DNA of 64,000 bases from Paenibacillus_Z sp042653205 (lineage in GTDB: Bacteria > Bacillota > Bacilli > Paenibacillales > Paenibacillaceae). A model generated the notes under the pieces. The model saw nothing but the letters and a program-made list of their open reading frames with translations, searched no databases and was not told the origin of the DNA. This document shows, piece after piece, positions 1 to 8,391 of the stretch (its first letter is position 1; every line of letters starts with the position of its first letter). The DNA is taken from NCBI RefSeq assembly GCF_042653205.1, contig NZ_JBHSHY010000001.1:434001-498000 (forward strand). The letters are read 5' to 3'. The position numbers and the translations under genes are program-made.

Positions 1-311
1 TGGGATAAGGCCGCGCCCGTCATCAGAAAAAAGATACCGCTATACGCCCACTCCTTCAGCCGGGGGAAACCCGGCATGACGATTGCAAGGACGCCAAGCA
101 ATTTCCAGGTTCCGAGAATGTTCGTGACGTATAAGGGGAAACCGATCGCGGTCACGAGCTCGACATTGCCGCCCAATCGCATCAATTGCCCGATACCGCT
201 TAACGTAATCGAGACTGCGAGCATGAGGGTGACGATCCAATAAGCGGCTGCCCTGACAGTGGTGCGGGATGCAGCCTTCGCCATGTTTTCTTGGCCGGTA
301 ATCGTACGCAT
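1..311 (-). CDS. DoxX-family membrane protein (3' end outside window)
   Basis: The minus strand from the ATG at 311 reads through the window edge without a stop, giving 103 residues of a small integral membrane protein. It begins MRTITGQENMAKAASRT, followed by a hydrophobic segment, a charged loop containing GIGQLMRLGG, a second hydrophobic stretch around GTWKLLGVLAIVMPGFPRLKEW, and a third segment running off the edge. The spacing and the GTWKLLG/PGFPRLKEWAY pattern resemble the four-helix DoxX-like family, whose members are small membrane proteins of poorly known function. It is divergent from the WYL regulator starting at 398, which is therefore a natural candidate to control it. The C-terminus cannot be judged. 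Confidence 0.7.
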   Translation of the reverse strand, partial: MRTITGQENMAKAASRTTVRAAAYWIVTLMLAVSITLSGIGQLMRLGGNVELVTAIGFPLYVTNILGTWKLLGVLAIVMPGFPRLKEWAYSGIFFLMTGAALS

Positions 312-397
312 GCTTATTCCTCCTTTGATTTCGTATCCTTGATGGGTTTATAATAACGTGGAATCATGTCAAAAAATGAACCTGTTTAGAGGTGCCC

Positions 398-1363
398 ATG
401 AAAAAAGTAGAACGGATAAACATCCTCATGCGGTACATCAACAACCGCGCCCATTTTACCATTTCGGAAATCATGCATGAGTTTGACATCTCCCGTTCGA
501 CGGCGATTCGGGATATCCGGGAAATCGAAGCGATGGGCATGCCTCTGGTCGCCGAAGTCGGGAGGGACGGCGGTTATTTTGTGATGAACAACTCCGTGCT
601 GCCCACCGTCCGCTTTACCGATAACGAGATCAAAGCGCTCTTCATCGCCTTCATGGCCACCCGAAATCTGCAGCTCCCTTATCTCAAGAGCCGCCATTCC
701 TTAACGGAAAAATTGCTCGGCCTCATCTCTCAGAACCAGCAGGACGATCTTGTCCTGTTAAATCAACTCTTGCTCTTCGAAGGCACCAATCCCCACAATC
801 CCGATCTGCTTGATCTGTCCGATCTGCCCCACCCGATGTTGGAACAACTCATCCAGCTCCTTCTTCGTGACGTCTCCTTAACGATTTCCGTCAAAGAAGG
901 ACGCGATATCAAGTCGTATCCCATCTATCTCCTGCACCTCTATCGCGAGAAGAGCTCTTGGCAAATCGAAGGCTTCGACCTCGAGGAAGAGAAGCGGCGG
1001 ATCATTCCTGTCGACAGCCTCACCGATGTCCAGCCATATCCCGGGAAGAAACGATTCAGCAAGAAGAAGGTCGCGGAACGGCTTCGCCAGCAGGAAGAAG
1101 CGTTCAACCTGGTCCTCGAACTCGGCCCCCTGGCGATCGGGCAGTACAAGAAGTACCATCCGTTCAAAATGACCCTCTCCTACACGAATCCTTATCAAAC
1201 CACGGCCATGCTAAAAACGTTCGTCCACGTCCATCAACCGGATGAACTAGCCGATATCACGAGCTGGCTGCTCTTCTTAGGGGAAGATATCAAGGTCCGG
1301 GAAATCCCGGGCGAAGTTCTGGCAGGATTGCAGGGGAGAATGGAGATCTTCGGGATGAACTAG
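398..1363 (+). CDS. WYL-domain HTH transcriptional regulator (YafY type)
   Basis: This is a 321-residue DNA-binding regulator. Residues 1-60 form a DeoR/HTH_11-like winged helix (FTISEIMHEFDISRSTAIRDI). A wing follows (VAEVGRDGGYFVMN). The middle region contains the conserved WYL-type segment (YPIYLLHLYREKSSWQIEGFD), and a C-terminal WCX-like region ends the protein. WYL domains are thought to sense small ligands or nucleic acids; the ligand here is unknown. An in-frame GTG at 392 is possible, but AGAGG sits at the right distance only for the ATG at 398. The gene is divergent from the DoxX-like gene and probably controls it. Confidence 0.85.
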   Translation: MKKVERINILMRYINNRAHFTISEIMHEFDISRSTAIRDIREIEAMGMPLVAEVGRDGGYFVMNNSVLPTVRFTDNEIKALFIAFMATRNLQLPYLKSRHSLTEKLLGLISQNQQDDLVLLNQLLLFEGTNPHNPDLLDLSDLPHPMLEQLIQLLLRDVSLTISVKEGRDIKSYPIYLLHLYREKSSWQIEGFDLEEEKRRIIPVDSLTDVQPYPGKKRFSKKKVAERLRQQEEAFNLVLELGPLAIGQYKKYHPFKMTLSYTNPYQTTAMLKTFVHVHQPDELADITSWLLFLGEDIKVREIPGEVLAGLQGRMEIFGMN

Positions 1364-1529
1364 CGGAGCGGGAAACCGCAGCCATGCCGCCGCCGGATAA
1401 TGATTCGAAGGGAACCTGCCGTCGATGCGCGCCGGCCGATCTCCGCGGAGAGCACGGTAATCTCCAGCGTGAGGACGGGCAATAAAAAAACAGCCGCAAT
1501 ACTCGCGGCCGTAATGGAATAGAAGAGCT

Positions 1530-2495
1530 TCAAACGCTTCGGTCGACAGGGAGACGGTTCCGAATTGCCTCAACCGAACGCTGGAATGCGATCGCTTTGT
1601 CCTTGTCGTGAAACAGCGGAGCGCCGGCAAACAGCTGAATCCCCAAGGACGGAATCTCTGAGCGCCCGGTGTCCTCCAGGCTCGCCGGGAAATCCTTTGC
1701 ATCCAATATCAATTGAACCTGGCGGCCTTCGGGGACGAATCCTGCCGATTGGGCGAGCCATTCCCTTCCCCAGCCGGGGCCTCGCCCGCTCTTCGAACAA
1801 TAGATCAGCGGCGTATACACGTCGATCGCTTCCGCCAAGTCGCGATAGTCCTGGGCGAAGATCCGGGTCAGCGCGCCGTCGAATTCATCGGGCGTCCATG
1901 GGCACATGTACGCCCCGACGATGCAATCCGGCAGATGCGCTTTGATCAGCCTTGAATAACGGAGCGCGAAATCGGCAATTTTGCGGCATTTGTAATGCTT
2001 CCATTCTTCCGCATAGTTTGCCAGGATTTCTGCCGGATTCGCGGCGTCGATCGCGCACGACTCGCAGAAATCCGCGATGCAGTCCGGGCAAAAGCAGCTT
2101 TCCTGCAGATCCGGCTCAGGCGTCTCGAACCAGCCGGCGTAGGTCAAATAATCCAGCCATATACCTCTCGGTTTAAATTGCTTCAAGCCGGCTAGCAGTT
2201 CCTCTTCGATTTTGGACAAATATTCCTTCTGCGACAAACAGATGCCCTGCACCAAGCGGCCGTAACGAATCGGTTGTCCGTCTACGCCGATCGGAACGAG
2301 CTCGGGATGCGACTGGTAATCGGCGCGGAATGTTTTGAATTCCACGCAGGGCTCCAATTGCTGCGCCATGCACGCTTCGAATGCGGCCTCGTTAAACATA
2401 TGAAACCATCTGGCGTTGACGCCATAGTCTTTCGCGTTAGCGGGCAGCTCCCCGCTCCCGTACGGACCGAATAATAAGGGGATTGCCATCTGCAT
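1530..2495 (-). CDS. TIM-barrel, glycoside-hydrolase-like protein of unknown substrate
   Basis: This is a 321-residue protein without a signal peptide. It has the look of a glycosidase-type TIM barrel: alternating strand motifs such as GIWLDYLTYAGW, IVGAYMCPWTPDEF and IDVYTPLIYCSKSGRG, with acidic residues at strand ends. The segment CFCPDCIADFCESCAID contains four cysteines (CxCxxC plus CxxC) that could hold a metal or simply be structural. It is the last gene of the sugar-acid cluster, 51 bp after the Ldh-type dehydrogenase. An ATG two codons downstream (2489) is better spaced from AGAGGAG. It may cleave an oligosaccharide that feeds the cluster, but no family can be named with certainty. 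Confidence 0.6.
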   Translation of the reverse strand: MQMAIPLLFGPYGSGELPANAKDYGVNARWFHMFNEAAFEACMAQQLEPCVEFKTFRADYQSHPELVPIGVDGQPIRYGRLVQGICLSQKEYLSKIEEELLAGLKQFKPRGIWLDYLTYAGWFETPEPDLQESCFCPDCIADFCESCAIDAANPAEILANYAEEWKHYKCRKIADFALRYSRLIKAHLPDCIVGAYMCPWTPDEFDGALTRIFAQDYRDLAEAIDVYTPLIYCSKSGRGPGWGREWLAQSAGFVPEGRQVQLILDAKDFPASLEDTGRSEIPSLGIQLFAGAPLFHDKDKAIAFQRSVEAIRNRLPVDRSV

Positions 2496-2546
2496 GTACT
2501 CCTCTCGTTATTCTCCATTCCCGGAGGCTGTAGATGGAAGGCGGCT

Positions 2547-3527
2547 CTAGAAGGGCAGCTCGACGCCGAATTCGGCCGCAGCCTCGGAGAGGACGGCCTT
2601 ATGATGCTCGTCGACCGGAATGCCCGTGATGCCGAAATCCGCCTCGCGCTCGGACTCCAGTACGCCGGGTAACGTCGCCCGTTCGTACCCGGGCATCGGA
2701 CGCATCGCGCTGGTTAGCTTCATATACGTATCCATTTCCTGCTTCAAGGCCCCGGTATCGATGAATCGCCCCGGATCCAGCGCAATAATCAAGGAACCCT
2801 GATTCGCGCCTTGGTACCTGCGCTCGGCCCGCTCTTCTTCTACCGGAACGCCAGCCAGAAACCCTCCCAGGGCTTGGCACATAAACCCGAGTCCCATGCT
2901 GCGGAATACGAGACCCGGCGCTAATTCGAACAGCTTCGAGACATGGGGAGAGTCTTCATACAAGTCATGCATAGCGCCAAAATCAAGCACCATCGGAGGC
3001 TTCTCCCCGCCGGGCACAGCAAATGACATCGGGGAACCTCCCGCTGCCCGCATGATGGAATCCTCGGGCCGCAGCGTGAGCTGATGTCCGGATGTGACAT
3101 AACCGATGAGGTCGTGCTCGGCCAATAAACGGGCGTAAATTCCCGCAGCGCCGATATGTCCATGATTGCGCGTAACCGCGGCCGCGATTCCGGTCTTCCA
3201 GCAGCGGTCAATCAGCTCCTCCGCTCCCTTGTAAGCAGCGAAATAGCCAAGACCTCCGTCTCCGTCGATCATGATCGTCGCCGGGGATTCCGTTGCGATA
3301 CGGCACTGCGGATCCGGATTAATCAATCCGTCGCGCATTATCCGGGCATATGTGGCGATCTGTACGGTGCCGTGGCTAAAGGTGCCTCTAAGGTCGTTTT
3401 TGACTAGCTGCTCGGCGAGAAAAGCCGCTTTTTCTTCAGGCATGCCGGCTTTTTGCGCAAGCGTGCGAACAAAACGTTCCAGCTTGTCCTTGTCGACTTT
3501 CGTCGCTTCTGTGCGATCCGTATTCAT
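2547..3527 (-). CDS. Ldh-family (malate/L-sulfolactate/ureidoglycolate type) NAD(P)-dependent oxidoreductase
   Basis: This 326-residue protein belongs to the malate/L-lactate dehydrogenase family that includes YiaK/DlgD and ComC and has a fold unrelated to classical LDH. Family hallmarks are the N-terminal helical region with LVKNDLRGTFSHGTVQIATYARIM, the central DGDGGLGYFAAYKGAEELI and AAVTRNHGHIGAAGIYAR, and the C-terminal ESEREADFGITGIPVDE. Members reduce or oxidise 2-oxo/2-hydroxy acids with NAD(P)H. The start at 3527 is preceded by GGAGG; two upstream ATGs are badly spaced. A terminator before it (3624-3653) suggests its own transcript with the TIM-barrel gene. The substrate is not predictable from sequence. 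Confidence 0.8.
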   Translation of the reverse strand: MNTDRTEATKVDKDKLERFVRTLAQKAGMPEEKAAFLAEQLVKNDLRGTFSHGTVQIATYARIMRDGLINPDPQCRIATESPATIMIDGDGGLGYFAAYKGAEELIDRCWKTGIAAAVTRNHGHIGAAGIYARLLAEHDLIGYVTSGHQLTLRPEDSIMRAAGGSPMSFAVPGGEKPPMVLDFGAMHDLYEDSPHVSKLFELAPGLVFRSMGLGFMCQALGGFLAGVPVEEERAERRYQGANQGSLIIALDPGRFIDTGALKQEMDTYMKLTSAMRPMPGYERATLPGVLESEREADFGITGIPVDEHHKAVLSEAAAEFGVELPF

Positions 3528-3623
3528 GTTGTCCATTCCTCCAAGGGGTTGTATTGTAATCATCGGCGGTATCTTCCCTGAACCGTATCGTCGATAACGG
3601 CTGAAGAACGGCGTTCAAGGCGC

Positions 3624-3653
3624 AAAAACCATCACCGGCTTGGCGATGGTTTT
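3624..3653 (-). terminator. Rho-independent terminator after the aldo/keto reductase
   Basis: On the minus strand an AAACCATCGCC / GGTGATGG-type stem with a short AAGCC loop is followed by a run of five T. It lies directly downstream of the aldo/keto reductase stop codon. Confidence 0.65.
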
Positions 3654-3686
3654 GACAGGAGCGGTTATGTGCCTGCCGACCGGCGA

Positions 3687-4553
3687 TTAGGCCGTGATTT
3701 GCGCAGCGATGCCGGTCAACTCGGCTGCGTCTTCGGCGGACAGCTTCACGCTGGATGCGCCGGCGCAGTTCACGATGTTCGCCGCTTTGCTGGCGCCGGG
3801 AATCGGCAGCATCACGGGCGACAGCTGAAGCAGCCAGGCAATTGCGATCTGCTGCGGCGACGCATTGTATTTCGCAGCGATCCGCGATAACGTCTCGTTG
3901 CTGCCGATGCCGCCCGCGTTGCCCATGCCGTTCAGCGGGCTGTAGGGCAGGAAGGCAATACCGAGCTCTTCGCAGCGCTTCAGCACGTCCATGGACGAAT
4001 GGTCGAACAAGTTCATGCGGTTTTGAACGGACGCGACCGTTACGATGTCGCGGGCTTGTTCCAACTGCGCGACGGAAACGTTCGACAGGCCGACGTGAAC
4101 GATCTTCCCTTCCCGCTGCAATTCCGCGACTGTTCCCACGGATTCCGCGAACGGCACCTTCGGATCCGGACGGTGGAATTGATAGAGCGTGATCGCTTCC
4201 ACGCCGAGCGCGCGCAGGCTGTCCTCGCACGCTTGGCGCAAGTGTTCGGGACGGCCGTCGGTTTCCCAGCGTCCTTCCGGACGAATGTGTCCGCCCTTGG
4301 TCGCGATGACCGCTTCGGGGCGGTTATATAAAGCTTTGGCGAACAGACGTTCGTTATGGCCGTTTTCGGTCGAATTCAAGCAGTACGAATCGGCTGTATC
4401 GAACAGCGTGATGCCTTGCTCCAAGGCGGCATGCACCGTTCGGATACCGTCTTCCTCGGAAGGGCGTCCGTTAACGGACAACGGCATGCCGCCCATACCG
4501 ATCTCCCCCACGATAATTCCCGTCGAACCCAGCTTGCGTTGTGGCATTGTCAT
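3687..4553 (-). CDS. Aldo/keto reductase
   Basis: This is a 288-residue NADPH-dependent aldo/keto reductase of the TIM-barrel superfamily. The catalytic tetrad is visible: Asp and Tyr in LFDTADSYCLNS, Lys in VIATKGG, and His in LYQFHRPD. The cofactor-binding C-terminal part contains LPIPGASKAANIV, the usual phosphate-binding region. The start at 4553 has AGGAGG seven bases upstream; the reading frame extends further upstream without such support. The gene is a single unit between an extended -10 promoter (4620-4628) and a terminator (3624-3653). It may reduce a sugar or sugar-derived aldehyde in the surrounding catabolic cluster. Confidence 0.88.
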   Translation of the reverse strand: MTMPQRKLGSTGIIVGEIGMGGMPLSVNGRPSEEDGIRTVHAALEQGITLFDTADSYCLNSTENGHNERLFAKALYNRPEAVIATKGGHIRPEGRWETDGRPEHLRQACEDSLRALGVEAITLYQFHRPDPKVPFAESVGTVAELQREGKIVHVGLSNVSVAQLEQARDIVTVASVQNRMNLFDHSSMDVLKRCEELGIAFLPYSPLNGMGNAGGIGSNETLSRIAAKYNASPQQIAIAWLLQLSPVMLPIPGASKAANIVNCAGASSVKLSAEDAAELTGIAAQITA

Positions 4554-4619
4554 CGTACAACCTCCTAAGAAGATAGTGAATGAAGCTTCCATAAGCAGAG
4601 ATGAAATCTGCCGTTAACA

Positions 4620-4628
4620 AGTATACCA
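4620..4628 (-). promoter_or_regulatory. Extended -10 promoter for the aldo/keto reductase
   Basis: The minus strand reads TGGTATACT, a TGn extended -10 element, about 67 bp upstream of the start codon at 4553. No good -35 box is seen, as is common for extended -10 promoters. Confidence 0.35.
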
Positions 4629-4751
4629 GTTCGGATATTGCGCCAGTAGTACTGAAATAAAGTTCATCTAGTTACTTTGATGTAAGGAAAGCTGAGGTCT
4701 CGCAGCAAGATTACCGGTGTGAGCGTTCACGGCGCAGCCGACGCATGCGAC

Positions 4752-5849
4752 TTAATTCGATGCCCACGGCTGGCGGACGGACCGCACGGTCTCGCCGGTT
4801 TGAATGGCCTGCTCGATCAGATAACCGAGGTAGCAGTCCTGCGACGCTTCCGGCAGCCCGTAAAAATCCGGCCCGCCGGCGGCGTAATCGGCCATCTTCC
4901 GCAAGCAGGTCGCAATGGCGATCTCATCGTCGTACAGCCTGCCCGGCGCGAACGGATTCTCGTACACCCAGCGGTCGCCCGCCATGATCCCCTGCAGAAA
5001 ATAACCTTCGGGGTTTTCCCATTCGCCCTTGTTGATCCGCTGCAATTCGAGCGGACATGCCGTTTTGTAATCGTGCAGCAGGTTTAGACGGCGGTCGAAG
5101 ATTTCGCCGCGCACGCCGCGAACGGATACGTGATTGGAGCGAATCCAGGACCGGTGCTGGTCGGCGGTAAAATCGTAGATGCCGAGCTTATTCCCGAAAT
5201 CGAGCCAAGCCAGATCCCGCCGCGAGGTTACGATCTTCTCCTCCGCCGGCGGACCGCTACGGTTCGGACCGGCCAGCCAGTCGGATTCGAACCGCATGCC
5301 GCGAATCGCGGCGTCCTCGAATCCGATGCCGAGCAGTTGGCGCAGCAGACCGACTCCATGATACATATGGGAGAACGATACGGTCGCTTGCGTAATGTCC
5401 CCGAGCCTACCGTCCCGGATGACGGCCATTCTGGCCTCGTTCAGCGGGTGATACGGGTACTGCTCGGCAACCTGGACGCGGGCGCCGCGAAGCGTCAGCT
5501 GCTCGTGCAGCTCGATCAGCCCTTCGAGGTTCGGCGCGGGCGGCGTTTCCGCGAGCACCGGAATGCCGCGCTCGGCGAGCTGCAGCAGATAGCCCGGCTG
5601 CGCCGATGCGCTGACGGACACCACGACGAAGTCCGGCCGGTCATGCTCCAGCATCCGCTCGACCGTCCGATACGTCGGCACCTGCCACTGCTTCTCCATC
5701 TCCAGTCCTTTCGCCTCGTCCCGAACCGTCATCGCGCTCACCCGAAACCGGTCGGGAAGCGCCTTCGCAATGCGGAGAAAATATTGCGCCCGGAATCCGG
5801 ATCCTCCGATGATGCTGAATACGACTGGCTTGTTCAATGTGCATTCCAC
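4752..5849 (-). CDS. Gfo/Idh/MocA family oxidoreductase
   Basis: This 365-residue protein has an N-terminal Rossmann fold (VVFSIIGGSGFRAQYFLRI, residues 9-27; the glycine motif is GGSGFRA rather than the usual GxGxxG). It has the family lysine region replaced by VLAETPPAPNLEGL around residue 100, where EKP is normally found, so the catalytic lysine is not obvious. The C-terminal half has the mixed sheet typical of the family. Members oxidise or reduce sugars or inositols with NAD(P). The gene lies 32 bp downstream of the semialdehyde dehydrogenase and is probably co-transcribed with it. The missing EKP lysine makes classical dehydrogenase chemistry uncertain. Confidence 0.75.
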   Translation of the reverse strand: MECTLNKPVVFSIIGGSGFRAQYFLRIAKALPDRFRVSAMTVRDEAKGLEMEKQWQVPTYRTVERMLEHDRPDFVVVSVSASAQPGYLLQLAERGIPVLAETPPAPNLEGLIELHEQLTLRGARVQVAEQYPYHPLNEARMAVIRDGRLGDITQATVSFSHMYHGVGLLRQLLGIGFEDAAIRGMRFESDWLAGPNRSGPPAEEKIVTSRRDLAWLDFGNKLGIYDFTADQHRSWIRSNHVSVRGVRGEIFDRRLNLLHDYKTACPLELQRINKGEWENPEGYFLQGIMAGDRWVYENPFAPGRLYDDEIAIATCLRKMADYAAGGPDFYGLPEASQDCYLGYLIEQAIQTGETVRSVRQPWASN

Positions 5850-5881
5850 CTCTGGAATCTGAGTATGGTCGCGGGATGCGG

Positions 5882-7348
5882 TTACGGTTTAATAAACACC
5901 GTCTTGACGGAAGTATAGAACTCGATTGCCGCCTGTCCCTGCTCTCTCGAATGCGAGCTCGACTGCTTCATGCCGCCGAACGGAGCCTGCAGTTCCACCC
6001 CGGCGGTCTCGGCATTGATCCGGACAAGACCGGCATCCACCTCATGCACGAAGGACAGCACGTTGCCGATGTCCCGCGTATAGATCGAAGCGCTCAGCCC
6101 GAACTCCGTATCGTTCGCCAACCCGATCGCCGATTCGAAATCGTCGGCCTCGATCAGCGTCAGTACCGGTCCGAATATTTCCTCCTGCGCGATCGCCATT
6201 CCGCTCGTCACCCGGTCGAATACGGCCGGCGTTACGTAGAACCCGTCCGCCAGCTCCGCTCCATCGGGCCGCTCGCCGCCGCACAGCAGTTCCGCGCCTT
6301 CCTCTTTGCCCCGGTTGATGTAGGACATGACGGTTTCCAGCTGCTTCTCGTTGGCGCAAGGACCGAGCCATGTCGAGGCTTCCAAGCCGTCGCCGACCTT
6401 CAGCGCCTTGACCTGGCTGACCAGCTTCTCCTTGAACGCCTCGTACACGTCGCGAACGACGATCACGCGGCTCGTAGCCGTACATTTCTGGCCGGTGGAG
6501 CGCAGCCCGCCACTGATCGTCGCTTCGACGGCCAGGTCGAGATCGGCGTCCGCGGCGATGACGATCGGATTCTTCCCGCCCATCTCCAGCTGATATTTCG
6601 CCCCGCGGCTCAATGCCGTCTGGCCGATCTGCTTGCCGACCTCGTTAGAGCCGGTGAACGTCACGCCGTGTATGCCGGGATGCGCGGCGATCCCCTGCCC
6701 GATGACGCGGCCGCCGCCGATGACCATGTTCACGACCCCAGCCGGCAGCCCCGCTTCATGGAAGCATTCCGCGATTGCCGCGGCGGTGACCGCCGTCTCC
6801 GTCGCCGGCTTCCACACGACCGCGTTGCCGTAGATCAGCGCCGGAGCCATCTTCCAGACCGGAATCGCCACCGGGAAATTCCACGGCGATATCACGCCCA
6901 CGACACCAAGCGGCGAACGGGTCGTAAACATAAACGCATCGGCGTCGGTCGACGGAATGACATCGCCGATCTTCCTCATGCCTTCCCCCGCATAATAGCG
7001 CAAGATCGCCACGCCGCGCGCCGTCTCGCCTTTCGCCTCGGCGAACGTCTTGCCCATCTCGCGCGACATCGTCCGCCCGATCTCGTCGAGCCTGCGCTCC
7101 ATCGCGTCCGCCGCCTTGAACAGCAGCGCGCCCCGCTGCGCGCCGGACAGCTTGCGCCATGACCGTCTGGCTGCTTCCGCCGCCTCGACGGCCTCATTCA
7201 AATCGCCGATCTGCGAGTCGGGCACGTAGCCGACGATTTCGCTCTTCCGGGCGGGATTGATGCTCGGCGTACTCCCGCCGCCTGCAGGCGCCTTCCACTG
7301 GCCGCCGATATAATTGCGGATGACTTGAGGCTCTTGAACAGCATGCAT
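5882..7348 (-). CDS. Aldehyde dehydrogenase, 2,5-dioxopentanoate (alpha-ketoglutaric semialdehyde) type
   Basis: This is a 488-residue NAD(P)-dependent aldehyde dehydrogenase. Visible motifs are the Rossmann region VVGVISPWNFPVAIPVWK, the cofactor loop FTGSNEVGKQIG, the catalytic glutamate in LEMGGKNPIVI, and the catalytic cysteine in RSTGQKCTATSRVIV. The GQKCTATSR context and the C-terminal FGGMKQSSSHSREQG pattern are those of ketoglutaric-semialdehyde-type dehydrogenases. With the upstream FAH-family dehydratase this would complete a non-phosphorylative pentose or sugar-acid route: 2-keto-3-deoxy sugar acid to 2,5-dioxopentanoate to 2-oxoglutarate. The start at 7348 is supported by AGAGGA. 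The substrate assignment is from context. Confidence 0.82.
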   Translation of the reverse strand: MHAVQEPQVIRNYIGGQWKAPAGGGSTPSINPARKSEIVGYVPDSQIGDLNEAVEAAEAARRSWRKLSGAQRGALLFKAADAMERRLDEIGRTMSREMGKTFAEAKGETARGVAILRYYAGEGMRKIGDVIPSTDADAFMFTTRSPLGVVGVISPWNFPVAIPVWKMAPALIYGNAVVWKPATETAVTAAAIAECFHEAGLPAGVVNMVIGGGRVIGQGIAAHPGIHGVTFTGSNEVGKQIGQTALSRGAKYQLEMGGKNPIVIAADADLDLAVEATISGGLRSTGQKCTATSRVIVVRDVYEAFKEKLVSQVKALKVGDGLEASTWLGPCANEKQLETVMSYINRGKEEGAELLCGGERPDGAELADGFYVTPAVFDRVTSGMAIAQEEIFGPVLTLIEADDFESAIGLANDTEFGLSASIYTRDIGNVLSFVHEVDAGLVRINAETAGVELQAPFGGMKQSSSHSREQGQAAIEFYTSVKTVFIKP

Positions 7349-7410
7349 CGAATATCCATCCTCTCGCATCAATAATAGTTAGCCGTGAACTCGTGAACGT
7401 ATGCGCTTAG

Positions 7411-7426
7411 CGCTTAGCGCTAAGCG
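7411..7426. promoter_or_regulatory. Perfect 16-bp palindrome CGCTTAGCGCTAAGCG
   Basis: This self-complementary 16-mer overlaps the stop codon of the FAH-family gene and lies about 65 bp upstream of the aldehyde dehydrogenase start. A further CGCTTAG copy abuts it on the left. A related AGCGCTAAGCGCG occurs at 8388-8400, about 95 bp upstream of the FAH gene start. It could be an operator for a pathway regulator, or a fortuitous palindrome around the stop codons. Confidence 0.35.
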
Positions 7427-8295
7427 GAGACAGCCGTATTCGTCAACGTGCCGATCCCGGTAATATCGATTTCGATCCGGTCGCCGGGCGCCAGCGTAAA
7501 TTGATTCGGCGGCACGATGCAAGTGCCCGTCAGCAGCACGGTGCCGTCGAACAGGACATTGTCCTTGGCCAAGTAGGCGACCAGCTCATCCAGCTTCCGC
7601 TTCAATTGGCCCGTGCTCGCCGATTCCTCGACGACCTTCTCTCCGTCCCGGAATATTCGGCACGTGATCGTCAGGTTGTACGGGTCGGACAGCGTGTCGG
7701 CCAGCCTGATCGCCGGGCCGATGGAGCAGGATTGGCGCCATACTTTCGCCTGCGGCAGGTAGAGCGGATTCTCGCCCTCGATATCGCGGCAGCTCATGTC
7801 GTTGCCGATGGTGTAGCCGATAATGCCGCCGCCGCTGTCGAGCACGAGCGCAAGCTCGGGCTCCGGCACCTGCCAAGACGAGTCGCTGCGCAGACACAGC
7901 TCCCCGCCCGGGCCTACCGTGCGGGCAGCCGTCGATTTCATGAACAGCTCCGGCCGCTCCGCGTCATACACCTTGTCGTAGAACGTCGACGCATCGAGCC
8001 GGCCGCCCGTCGCTTCGTAATTGCGCGCTTCCTTGCTCCGCAGATAGGTAACGCCCGCCGCCCACACTTCGGGAGCGTCGATCGGCGCCGCGAGAGCGAG
8101 CGACCCGAAGTCCTTCTCCGCAGGAGCCGCTCCGGCAATATGGCGGGTAACCGCTTCCAATACCGAGCATCCTTCGCGGTCCGCTCTCCGGACCAGCGTC
8201 ATAAAATCGGAGTCCGGCAGCGGGTACACCTGGTTCTCTTCCGTCAATGCGGCCAGCACTTGGGCATCGCCTTCCATGATTCGAATGATTCGCAT
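7420..8295 (-). CDS. FAH-family 2-keto-3-deoxy sugar-acid dehydratase/hydrolase
   Basis: This is a 291-residue member of the fumarylacetoacetate hydrolase superfamily. The C-terminal catalytic domain (residues 75-290) shows WAAGVTYLRSKEAR, RPELFMKSTAARTVGPG, the metal-binding carboxylates in VPEPELALVLD and GYTIGNDMSCRDIEGENPL, and the terminal LAPGDRIEIDITGIGTLTN. The NPLYLPQAKVW motif is characteristic of the 2-keto-3-deoxy-xylonate/arabonate dehydratase branch. It would remove water from a 2-keto-3-deoxy sugar acid to give the semialdehyde oxidised by the next gene, 71 bp downstream. The alternative is a beta-diketone hydrolase; the neighbouring dehydrogenase favours the dehydratase. Confidence 0.82.
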   Translation of the reverse strand: MRIIRIMEGDAQVLAALTEENQVYPLPDSDFMTLVRRADREGCSVLEAVTRHIAGAAPAEKDFGSLALAAPIDAPEVWAAGVTYLRSKEARNYEATGGRLDASTFYDKVYDAERPELFMKSTAARTVGPGGELCLRSDSSWQVPEPELALVLDSGGGIIGYTIGNDMSCRDIEGENPLYLPQAKVWRQSCSIGPAIRLADTLSDPYNLTITCRIFRDGEKVVEESASTGQLKRKLDELVAYLAKDNVLFDGTVLLTGTCIVPPNQFTLAPGDRIEIDITGIGTLTNTAVSA

Positions 8296-8391
8296 CCAAT
8301 CGCCCTCTCATTGATTAGTGTGAAACGAAGTTCCAACAACAAATGAAGAAGCGTTCTCATCAAGCCTGTACGGCTTTCCTATGGTCAAGCG

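Noticed and set aside
1277..1702. 141-residue minus-strand frame across the end of the WYL gene
   Set aside because: It overlaps two real genes and has an Arg/Ser/Pro-biased composition without family resemblance.
5837..7162. 441-residue plus-strand open frame opposite the aldehyde dehydrogenase
   Set aside because: It has shadow composition (Arg/Leu/Asp-rich), no ribosome site and no family resemblance.
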